The notes under the pieces are model-generated. The model was not told the DNA's origin and did no database searches. It saw only the letters and a program-made list of their open reading frames with translations. 64,000 nt of DNA from SAR324 cluster bacterium (lineage in GTDB: Bacteria > SAR324 > NAC60-12): contig JANQJU010000065.1 of the NCBI GenBank assembly GCA_028281495.1, positions 1 through 64,000 on the forward strand. The letters run 5' to 3'. Below are positions 36,866 to 45,195 of the stretch, piece after piece (positions within the stretch are counted from its first letter, which is position 1; every line of letters begins with the position of its first letter). Both the position numbers and the translations under genes were made by a program.

Positions 36866-39814
36866 TCAAGAGGAAGGCAAGGAGGCTTGGTATTGAATCA
36901 GAGCATCTTGAGTGTGCTTTGCAGTGGTGACCCATTGTTCGAGAAGTGGCAACAGATTTCCATTTTCTTGTGTATCAACAGCATCTTCAATAGTTTGTGA
37001 CATATTCGCCAAGCCTTGTGCACCCAAATTGAGAGAAGAGCCTTTCAGACGGTGAACTGCGCGTGCTAGATCCCCTGGAGCTGCCACGAGTGATTCGCGA
37101 TCTAATGTTGCCAGAAACCCTTCTAATTGTTCCAGAAAGATATCGATCAATTCTGCCAGCAAAAAAGGGTCCTCAGCTTTTAGCGTGGTGAGCACCTCTT
37201 CATTGAGTATCAAATCTCCAGAAGGCTGGGGGTTCTGAGATTCCGGAGCAGGCATGGATAAAAAGGGAGAAGCCCATTGAGCTATTTTCTGTTGCAACTC
37301 TTCCATAGAAATAGGTTTGCTAATATAATCGTTCATCCCGACTTCCAAGCATTTTTGGCGGTCCGTTTCCATTGCATTGGCAGTCATTGCAATAATGCGT
37401 GGGCATTCTTCTTCGTCAAGATGCCCTTTGATATATTCAGTAGTTTCCAATCCATCCATTTCTGGCATCTGCATATCCATTAAGATTAGATCGTAGGTCT
37501 CATTTGCTAACTTATCGATCACCTCAATTCCATTGTGAACAACGTCTGCGGTATAGCCGAGTTTTTCCAATATGCGACTTGTGAGCTTCTGGTTCACAGG
37601 ATTGTCTTCGGCCACTAAAATTTTTAAAGGAAATTGTTGAGCTAATTCAGAGTTCAATATTGACTCCGATACTGGCAATTCCACAACGTATTGAAAATCC
37701 GAGGTAAGCTTTCGTAACGCATCGAATACCAAAGAATATTTCAATGGCTTGGGAAGAATGTCCACCCGCAAACCTTCCACAGAAAGCTGCTCCGAAAGAT
37801 TTCCAGTCGTCATATAAAAAATTGGCACTTGATCGTACTCAGGTTGATTTCGAATATTTCGAGCCAAGTGCTCGCCACCAATTTCGGGCATATGGAAATC
37901 TAAAAAGGCAATATCGAACTCGAACTTTTGCAGAATCAAAGCCAGTGCGTCCTTCGGGTCAGTCACGATCAGAGGCATCAGCCCCCAATGTTGGCACATC
38001 TGCGAAAACGCTTCGCAGAGAAGTTCGCTGTTATCAACGATCAGCACTCGCTTTTCCGCTAACTCTGGATGGATTTTGTCAAAATCGATTTGCGCCAAAT
38101 CGGCTCGCTTCTTAACAGGAAGTGTGAAGGAAAATGTGGCTCCTGGTGAATCCTCTTCTTCAAACCACATCTTACCACCCATCAATTCAGTCAGTTTTGA
38201 GCTGATCGCCAATCCAAGCCCGGTTCCACCATATTGTCTCGTTGTCGAAGAATCGACCTGCGAAAATGCTTGAAACAGCCGATTTCTTTTTTCCTGAGGC
38301 ACCCCGATACCCGTGTCTTTTACCGAAAATTGCAACTCGTATGAGCTTTCCTGTTCTTCTCGAAGCGACACAAAAATTGCCACCTCTCCTTCAAACGTGA
38401 ATTTTAACGCATTGCTTAACAAGTTCACTAACACCTGACGAAGTCGAGTAATGTCTCCCAGTACAAAAGAAGGAATTTCTGCTTCGATAAAGTAAATTAC
38501 GTCCAGATATTGATGTTGCGTTTTGCTGTAAGACAAATCAATTGCCTGCTCGATGCAGTTACGTAGCTCAAATGGTTCGTGTTCCAACTCCAATTTGCCT
38601 GATTCGATTTTGGAAAAATCGAGAATGTCGTTAATCACGGTCAGCAGGTGTTCGCTGCTGATCTTGATACTATTCACGTATTCTCGTTGCTCCGTACTCA
38701 ATTTGGTGTGTTGCAGAAGAGCCGACATTCCCACCACTCCGTTCATTGGGGTGCGGATTTCATGACTCATATTGGCCAGAAAATCGCTTTTAGCACGATT
38801 GGCGGCCTCCGCATCTTCCTTGGATTGCTGCAAAGCTTCCGACACCTGGTGCAATGCCAAAAATCTTCCGATGCTTTGGGCCATTAATTCGATCAATTCG
38901 ATTTCATGCGCATCGAAGTTGAAATGTCGGGGTTCCTTAGAGGAAAAACTGAGTGTTCCATAAAGGGCTTCTTCCACAAAAATTGGAGTCGAAATATAAG
39001 ATTCTATTGTTGTATTCAGAAACACGCCGGGTTCTTGCTCACTTTGGCTGAGACTATTGCAAACCAGTGTTTTTTGGACCGATATAGCCCGTGCGCAATA
39101 CGTGTCTTGAAGATCAAAATCCATCCCGACGGTGATCGCTCCATAAGGCGACCTAACCGCACGAACAATATATCTGCCGTTCTTGATTTGACTAATGATC
39201 CCAATAGAAAGTCCAAAAATTTTGCAGCCCGTTCGCAAGTAATCCCAAAACAATTTATCGAAATTAGGATAATAGGTTGAAATCAACCGGTGGAGTTGCT
39301 TGAGATTGTTACTGAAAATCATCTGCTCCACACTCTTTTTTAACAACTCGCGATCGGTTTCCTTGCGTGTCGTAATATCGTGGTAAACCCCGACCGCCAA
39401 CGGACTTTTACGCGGATCATCGACTAAGGGAGCGATTGTGGCTTCGCAGATTCCATGAGTCCCGTCTTTCCGAACAAAGTCGATTTCTCCACTCCAGTGG
39501 CGATTCATTTGAATCTCTTCCAAAATGTGATTGGGTAGTGTTTCTGCGAGTTCGGGATGGTGAAGTAATTCGAATGGATGACCTAAAATTTCTTCCTTCG
39601 AATAACCAAAGATCTTCGCCGCTCCAGGATTCCAATCTAATATGGCTCCTTCCAAATCCGTTATGATCACACCGTCGTACATCGTTTCCAGAGTCAACGC
39701 CTGTAATCTGTATTGATTTTGCGTGTCGCGTAGTTTGGTTTCTAGGACTTCACAATGTTGTCGGAGTTCATACAGTTCAACCAAAAGCTGGTCGCGACTT
39801 TTTTCCGTAGTCAT
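36866..39814 (-). CDS. Hybrid sensor histidine kinase (PAS-GAF-HK-REC-REC-Hpt)
   Basis: This 982-residue soluble kinase contains, in order: a coiled start; a PAS domain (about 35-155: DGVIITDLEGAILDWNPGAAKIFGYS); a GAF domain (about 180-330); a HisKA domain with the phospho-acceptor His in FLANMSHEIRTPMNG; an ATPase domain (NLLSNALKF, DTGIGVP, GTGLGLAIS); two receiver domains; and an Hpt domain (VHRLKGSSLNLGA). The second receiver is canonical (LVAEDN, LILMDMQMPEMDG). The first has IVDNSE in place of the usual Asp-Asp pair, though its phospho-Asp (FLDFHMPE) remains. No output domain is present, so phosphate must pass to a separate regulator. The AI-2E-type permease follows. Confidence 0.94.
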   Translation of the reverse strand: MTTEKSRDQLLVELYELRQHCEVLETKLRDTQNQYRLQALTLETMYDGVIITDLEGAILDWNPGAAKIFGYSKEEILGHPFELLHHPELAETLPNHILEEIQMNRHWSGEIDFVRKDGTHGICEATIAPLVDDPRKSPLAVGVYHDITTRKETDRELLKKSVEQMIFSNNLKQLHRLISTYYPNFDKLFWDYLRTGCKIFGLSIGIISQIKNGRYIVRAVRSPYGAITVGMDFDLQDTYCARAISVQKTLVCNSLSQSEQEPGVFLNTTIESYISTPIFVEEALYGTLSFSSKEPRHFNFDAHEIELIELMAQSIGRFLALHQVSEALQQSKEDAEAANRAKSDFLANMSHEIRTPMNGVVGMSALLQHTKLSTEQREYVNSIKISSEHLLTVINDILDFSKIESGKLELEHEPFELRNCIEQAIDLSYSKTQHQYLDVIYFIEAEIPSFVLGDITRLRQVLVNLLSNALKFTFEGEVAIFVSLREEQESSYELQFSVKDTGIGVPQEKRNRLFQAFSQVDSSTTRQYGGTGLGLAISSKLTELMGGKMWFEEEDSPGATFSFTLPVKKRADLAQIDFDKIHPELAEKRVLIVDNSELLCEAFSQMCQHWGLMPLIVTDPKDALALILQKFEFDIAFLDFHMPEIGGEHLARNIRNQPEYDQVPIFYMTTGNLSEQLSVEGLRVDILPKPLKYSLVFDALRKLTSDFQYVVELPVSESILNSELAQQFPLKILVAEDNPVNQKLTSRILEKLGYTADVVHNGIEVIDKLANETYDLILMDMQMPEMDGLETTEYIKGHLDEEECPRIIAMTANAMETDRQKCLEVGMNDYISKPISMEELQQKIAQWASPFLSMPAPESQNPQPSGDLILNEEVLTTLKAEDPFLLAELIDIFLEQLEGFLATLDRESLVAAPGDLARAVHRLKGSSLNLGAQGLANMSQTIEDAVDTQENGNLLPLLEQWVTTAKHTQDALIQYQASLPSS

Positions 39815-40295
39815 TTCAACGATTCAGTAGGTGAGAAAAGGGAGTCTATCGACGGGGTGACAATCGGGCCGAATCATATAACTTCTGACCAAGGATGTCT
39901 AATTGAGGTTGATGCCAAATTATTCTTCCCCTAACTAACTAGCTTTTAATCTTTTTTTGGAATGTGTGATTTTTAAAAAATTTTTTCCAAAAAAGAAAAA
40001 AGTCATTGTCTTTCCGTTACGAGTAGCTAATCGGAGTTTCATCCGATCCTCTTACTTCTCATTTTTACTCTCCTTATCCATTGGTTGAGGGTTTCCTAGC
40101 CATTTTGCATCGGATGGTTGGGAATGAGAGGAGGAAGGAGCGCCCCCTTCCTCCTCTCCCTATTTCTCCAAAGCATTTCCTTTCTCTTCAATTGACACCT
40201 CTTATTCGGATCTGTTACGGCTCACACGTCTCGTGTGGTACGCTCTGCCAAATAGATGCAGGACGCTGAGTTTAATTTTTTAACTAGGCATCCAG
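39815..40295. other. 481-bp intergenic region
   Basis: This region separates the hybrid kinase gene (minus) from the GT-C/TPR gene (plus) and must contain divergent promoters. Around 39952-40000 an AT-rich inverted repeat (TTTTTTTGGAA and TTCCAAAAAAG) spans about 45 bp. I see no gene; a short open frame at 40081-40269 looks non-coding. Confidence 0.45.
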
Positions 40296-42563
40296 ATGGC
40301 TTCCCGAAAAAAACGTCGAAAATCCTCTCATTCTTCTCAAACTTCGCCGCGAGCTGGCCGTTCCGGTCGGTCTTCATCCAGCTCAGCACAATCAAACAAA
40401 TCCCCAATCCATACACCAGAATCGGCTTCTGCTGGTCTTACGGGACGCCAAAGCCTGCGCGACCAGTTGATCGTTTCAAGAATGGGGCTTGTTTTGGGTA
40501 TCCTAATATTGGCTGCATTCACGATTGTGACCTATTTCCCGGTCAACGATGCGGGAATCATTATTGATGATCCCGAATTTTATTTCAGCGATCCTGTTAT
40601 GGACGCTCCTGATGGATTGTCCACGATCTGGTTCAGCCCCGCAGACAACAATGATATCTGGCCCTATATCCCATTGACCCGCAGCACATTTTGGTTGGAA
40701 CGACAGATTTTTGGTTCGGATCCTCAAGCTAGCCATTGGATCAATGTGGCATTGCATATCCTGGCAGCCGTGCTGTTGTGGTTGGCCTTGCAGCATCTTA
40801 AAATCAAGGAAGCCTGGCTGATTGCATTGTTATTCGCTGTTCATCCCGTCTTTGTGCAATCGGTGGCTTGGATCGCTGAACGCAAAAATACCGTTGCTGC
40901 CATTTGGTACATCCTCACTTTTTGGAGCTATCTCCATTTTGACCGAGGCCGAGACCGACGTTGGTATGTCGTGGCAATAGGTCTATTTGTTTGTGCTCTT
41001 CTGAGCAAAACCTCAACAATCATGCTTCCCGTGCTGTTGATCTTGCTCAAGCTTTGGAAAGGTCCACCTTGGAAAAACCAAGATTTGATTTATTTATTCC
41101 CCTTCTTCGTATTGGCAGCAGGGTTTGGTTTGTTGAGGATTTATTTCGAGCAACATTTTTTTGGTGCGGATTCCGGCCTTTTGGACCGGCCTTTTTTAGA
41201 AAGGATCTTAATTGCCGGGCATGTCCCATTTTTCTACGTGACCAAACTTGTCTGGCCTTATCCGCTTAATTTTATTTACTCCCAATGGAATCTCCAAACT
41301 TCGGCATGGACTCAGTATCTCCCGTGGTTCAGCCATGTTGTCATAGGAGGCGTGCTCTTTTGGAGGTATGCTTCCTGGGGGAAACCCCTATTTTTGGCTT
41401 GGGCTGGATTTGTCGTGGCTCTCTTTCCTGTAATGGGATGGTTCAACAATGCGTGGCAGCAATTCTCTTTTGTTGCCGACCATTGGGTGCATCTTCCCAG
41501 TCTATCCCTGCTGATTTTAGTTGTGTTGGGTTTGCCTCGTCTCGAAAAATTCGGTGCTCAATGGTTCAAAACAGCAGAATGGAAGATCGTTACTAAGTTT
41601 TGGTGGGGGTTGCTGATCGTGTTGGGTGGACTGACGTGGAATCACGCTGAAATTTATCAGAATGCTCAAACCTTGTGGGAGGTTACGCTAAAACGAAACC
41701 CTCAAGCGTGGATTGCACATTTGGAATTGGGCCGGTTGGATCTGCAATCGGCTCAGCCTTCTGAGGCATTAGTACGCTTCAACAAAGCAATTGAGCTGAA
41801 TCCACAAGCAATTCATGCTTACAACAACAGAGGAAACGCGTTTGTCAACGTGGGACAATGGGACCGTGCGTTGCAGGATTTCGACAAAGTACTTTCGCTC
41901 AATCCAGAATTTGCCGAAGGATACAGTAATCGAGCTATAGTGTTCTCGCAGGTAGGTCGATTTGAACAAGCATTGAATGACATTCAGTCTGCTCTTCGCC
42001 TCAAACCCCATTACCCAGAAGCCTACAACACATGGGGCACGGTCTATGCGGATCAACAAAATTACCCATTGGCTATTGAAAAATACAATGATGCCATAGA
42101 ACGAAACCCCTACTATGACGAAGCGTACTTCAATCGGGGAAATGCCAAGGTGGGTTTGCATCAATACTCCGAAGCTATTCAAGACTACAACCAGGCGTTG
42201 AATCTCAATCCAAATCGAGTCGAAGCCTATAGCAATCGAGGTTTTGCTTATCTGCAAATCGACCAATACCCAACAGCAATTCAAAACTTTACGGATGCCT
42301 TGAAAATCAACCCTCAGTTTTCCGATGCCTATCTCAATCGGGCTATAGCCAATGAGCTGGCTGGAAGACCAGACGCTGCACTTTCAGATTACAACCAAGT
42401 CCTGCTGCTTCAGCCCAATCAAATCCAAGGCTATTTGAATCGAGGTCGCCTTCACCAAAAAGGGGGCAATGCCCTCCAAGCATGCAAAGACTGGAAACAA
42501 GCTTGCAACCTAGGATATTGTGGAGAATATGAAGCAGCAAAATCTCAACAAATATGCCGATAA
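40296..42563 (+). CDS. GT-C-like multi-pass membrane protein with C-terminal TPRs
   Basis: This 755-residue protein has a basic, Ser-rich cytoplasmic start, then about ten membrane helices with a GT-C glycosyltransferase-like first loop (IIIDDPEFYF, with paired Asp) and the motif HPVFVQSVAWIAERKNT found in TMTC-type O-mannosyltransferases. From about residue 470 to the end are eight or nine TPR units (for example LYLQIDQYPTAIQNFTDALKINP). It is probably an envelope glycosyltransferase that holds substrates through its TPRs, but activity is unproven. A paralogue of the same build lies at 45170-47512. Confidence 0.85.
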   Translation: MASRKKRRKSSHSSQTSPRAGRSGRSSSSSAQSNKSPIHTPESASAGLTGRQSLRDQLIVSRMGLVLGILILAAFTIVTYFPVNDAGIIIDDPEFYFSDPVMDAPDGLSTIWFSPADNNDIWPYIPLTRSTFWLERQIFGSDPQASHWINVALHILAAVLLWLALQHLKIKEAWLIALLFAVHPVFVQSVAWIAERKNTVAAIWYILTFWSYLHFDRGRDRRWYVVAIGLFVCALLSKTSTIMLPVLLILLKLWKGPPWKNQDLIYLFPFFVLAAGFGLLRIYFEQHFFGADSGLLDRPFLERILIAGHVPFFYVTKLVWPYPLNFIYSQWNLQTSAWTQYLPWFSHVVIGGVLFWRYASWGKPLFLAWAGFVVALFPVMGWFNNAWQQFSFVADHWVHLPSLSLLILVVLGLPRLEKFGAQWFKTAEWKIVTKFWWGLLIVLGGLTWNHAEIYQNAQTLWEVTLKRNPQAWIAHLELGRLDLQSAQPSEALVRFNKAIELNPQAIHAYNNRGNAFVNVGQWDRALQDFDKVLSLNPEFAEGYSNRAIVFSQVGRFEQALNDIQSALRLKPHYPEAYNTWGTVYADQQNYPLAIEKYNDAIERNPYYDEAYFNRGNAKVGLHQYSEAIQDYNQALNLNPNRVEAYSNRGFAYLQIDQYPTAIQNFTDALKINPQFSDAYLNRAIANELAGRPDAALSDYNQVLLLQPNQIQGYLNRGRLHQKGGNALQACKDWKQACNLGYCGEYEAAKSQQICR

Positions 42564-42672
42564 AACGCCATATTGTACAAAGGGAATCGCCCTTGCATTA
42601 GAGCGTGTTATGGGTCATATCTGGTCAGATGTGAGTGCATGAATTATCGAACCTCAGAGTAGGAGCCACGCT

Positions 42673-44163
42673 ATGATGGGAGCGAATCGAGAAGAGTTGG
42701 TCCAACATGCCCGGGCATACGAGGAAAAATCGTTATACCGAGAGGCTTTGGACATCTATAAACAAGTTCTAGAACAAGATACGATGCGGCATGGTCCCAA
42801 TCATCAGGAGGTGGCCAAATTGCTGGACGTTATCGGTTCTTTGCATCAAGAACTCGGAGAATATGAAGACGCCTTGAGCAGCTATCAAAGAGCACTTGCA
42901 ATTGACGAAGAACAATTTGACGAAGAACACCCCCAATACACCCTACATCTCACACACCTCGCTTCCCTTTATGAGGTGATGGGCAAGCATGAAGAGGCAC
43001 AACCCTTATATAAAAAGGTTCGTGATATCGAAATGCGCACCTTGGATCCTGAACATCCTCATTTTTCAAAACATTTACAAAACTTAGCCGCCGTTCATGA
43101 ATCCCAAGGAGAATATGACTTAGCAATTCCCCTGTATGAAAAAGTACTGGAATTGGATCGGCAGACCGTGGGAGAAGCTCACCCGCAATACGCCTTGCAC
43201 CTCAATGAACTGGCCAACCTGTATCGTTCTGTAGGTGATTATCAAAAGGCCATTCCGGTCTATGAGCACGCCTTGGACATCGACCGAAAAGAGTATGGTG
43301 AAGAACATCCCCAGTATGCCGCTCATTTGAATAACCTCGCTAACGCTTATGAAGCCATGGGGCACTACGAGGAAGCGTTGACGTTATATGAAAGGATTCT
43401 GGAAATTGAACGGAACAATGTGGGAGAAACTCATCCCAGCTATGCGGCCTGTTTGAACAATTTAGCCAATCTGTACGAATCTTTAGGTCGATATGAAGAA
43501 GCGTTGCCCCTTTACAATATGGCCCTGGAAATTGACGAAAAAACCATTGGCGAGAATCATCCGAATTATGCCATCCATCTCAACAATCTGGCGTCGCTTT
43601 ACGAGTCGATGGAAGATTTCGAACGAGCCTTGCCCTTGGCTCAAAAAGCGTTGGTGGTGGCTTGTAACGCCTTGGGTACCCACCACCCGGACATCGCGAG
43701 CTATCTGAACAACCTCGCCTTATTGCATACCAGTATGGAAGACTACAAAGAAGCTTTGGCTTTGTATAATCAGGCGCTTGACCTCGACCGCAAAACCTTG
43801 GGTGACGACCACCCCAATTATGCGGTTCATTTGAATAACCTGGCTTCGTTAAACGAAGTCACTGGAAACTTTGACGAAGCGTATCGCCTGTATCAAACCG
43901 CTTTAGATATTGATCGTAAGAAGTTTGGCAAAGAACACCCTCAATATGCCACTCACTTACAAAATCTAGCTGCGTGGTATGAGCGCAATGAATCTTCGGA
44001 CAAAGCCGTAGAACTTTATGAAGAAGTGCTTCAGGTCAATCTCAGGATTTTCGGTGAAGATCATCCCCAAACTCAATTGATTCGGGACCAGATCCAAAAC
44101 CTGAGCAACACATTGGATGACTGGAGCGAGTTTGAAAAAGAATTCAGCGAATTGGAGATTTAA
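42673..44163 (+). CDS. Tetratricopeptide repeat protein, kinesin-light-chain type
   Basis: This 496-residue soluble protein is almost wholly made of ten 42-residue TPR units of the kinesin-light-chain type, each with the theme GExHPxYAxxLNNLAxLYExxGxYEEALPLY. Such repeats bind proteins. There is no signal peptide, membrane segment or catalytic domain. AGGAG precedes the ATG. The argC start follows three bases after its stop, so the two are co-transcribed. It lies between two GT-C/TPR genes and may help assemble them; that is inference. Confidence 0.92.
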   Translation: MMGANREELVQHARAYEEKSLYREALDIYKQVLEQDTMRHGPNHQEVAKLLDVIGSLHQELGEYEDALSSYQRALAIDEEQFDEEHPQYTLHLTHLASLYEVMGKHEEAQPLYKKVRDIEMRTLDPEHPHFSKHLQNLAAVHESQGEYDLAIPLYEKVLELDRQTVGEAHPQYALHLNELANLYRSVGDYQKAIPVYEHALDIDRKEYGEEHPQYAAHLNNLANAYEAMGHYEEALTLYERILEIERNNVGETHPSYAACLNNLANLYESLGRYEEALPLYNMALEIDEKTIGENHPNYAIHLNNLASLYESMEDFERALPLAQKALVVACNALGTHHPDIASYLNNLALLHTSMEDYKEALALYNQALDLDRKTLGDDHPNYAVHLNNLASLNEVTGNFDEAYRLYQTALDIDRKKFGKEHPQYATHLQNLAAWYERNESSDKAVELYEEVLQVNLRIFGEDHPQTQLIRDQIQNLSNTLDDWSEFEKEFSELEI

Positions 44164-44166
44164 CGA

Positions 44167-45195
44167 ATGACACGAATTGCACTTGTCGGAGCAGCAGGTC
44201 TCTCCGGCTTAGAATTGATCCGATTGATTCAACGGCACCCTCAGGCCGAATTAGAAGTCATCACCTCGGGAAAATATGCGGGGAAGCGCTTGGCTGACTG
44301 CTTTCCCCAATTTGTCGGCATGCCCCAAACCTTTACGAACCACGATGTGGACCTCAAAGACTGCGACGTTGTTTTTTTGGCAGTTCCTAATAAGGCCAGC
44401 CTGGATATGGTACCTCGGTTGCTACAAGAAGGTCGGAAAGTGATCGATTTGTCGGGAGTGTACCGATTGCACGACACCGCTGCGTTCAAAAAATTTTACA
44501 AACTCGAACACACCTCGCCCGATGTTTTAAAAACCGCTGTGTTCGGATTGCCGGAGTATTTTAAACCTCAAATCCAGGAGGCCAATTTGATCGGCAACCC
44601 CGGATGCTACCCCACGGGATCATTGCTGGGCTTATTGCCTTTTGGGGACCTCTTGGGCCTTTTGGACCGTCCTCCTATCATTGATGCCAAATCGGGAGTG
44701 ACTGGAGCCGGAGGGCGAGTGGAAGACGACACCACCAACTACGTCACAGTGAACGAGAATTTCAAAGCCTACAAAGTGTTTGTTCACCAGCATCAACCAG
44801 AAATCCAGCAGTACTTGAGCGATTTATCTCCTTATTCTAAAATGCAAATTGGCGAAGTGATCTTCACACCGCATCTGCTTCCATTAGACCGGGGCATACT
44901 TTCCACAATCTACCTACACTTCTCGGAGGCTTTGGACACACAAGCCGTACGTTCCCGATTTGAAGCAGCAGATCAAGCCAGTCCATTTGTACACTTGCTT
45001 CCTGAAGGAACGCTTCCCGATGTGAAAGAGGTTCAACATTCCAATCGATGTCACATCAGTGTGAACGGCGATGAATCGGGACAGAACTGGATTGTGATCA
45101 CCGCAATCGACAATCTGACCAAAGGAGCTGCGGGACAAGCGCTCCAAAATATGAACCTGATGTTTGGACATGACGAAACAGCAGGCCTTATTTGA
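44167..45195 (+). CDS. argC: N-acetyl-gamma-glutamyl-phosphate reductase
   Basis: This 342-residue enzyme reduces N-acetyl-glutamyl phosphate to the semialdehyde with NADPH, the third step of arginine synthesis. The nucleotide site GAAGLSGLELIRL is at residues 8-20. The active-site Cys lies in GNPGCYPTGSLLGLLP, and the later segment KSGVTGAGG is typical. Length is normal. No other arg gene is nearby; it sits between a TPR gene, 3 bp upstream, and a GT-C/TPR gene whose start overlaps its 3' end, an odd home for a housekeeping gene. Confidence 0.96.
   Translation: MTRIALVGAAGLSGLELIRLIQRHPQAELEVITSGKYAGKRLADCFPQFVGMPQTFTNHDVDLKDCDVVFLAVPNKASLDMVPRLLQEGRKVIDLSGVYRLHDTAAFKKFYKLEHTSPDVLKTAVFGLPEYFKPQIQEANLIGNPGCYPTGSLLGLLPFGDLLGLLDRPPIIDAKSGVTGAGGRVEDDTTNYVTVNENFKAYKVFVHQHQPEIQQYLSDLSPYSKMQIGEVIFTPHLLPLDRGILSTIYLHFSEALDTQAVRSRFEAADQASPFVHLLPEGTLPDVKEVQHSNRCHISVNGDESGQNWIVITAIDNLTKGAAGQALQNMNLMFGHDETAGLI

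Noticed and set aside
40081..40269. 62-codon frame in the gap before the first GT-C/TPR gene
   Set aside because: Pro/Leu/Cys-rich reading without a domain; probably chance.
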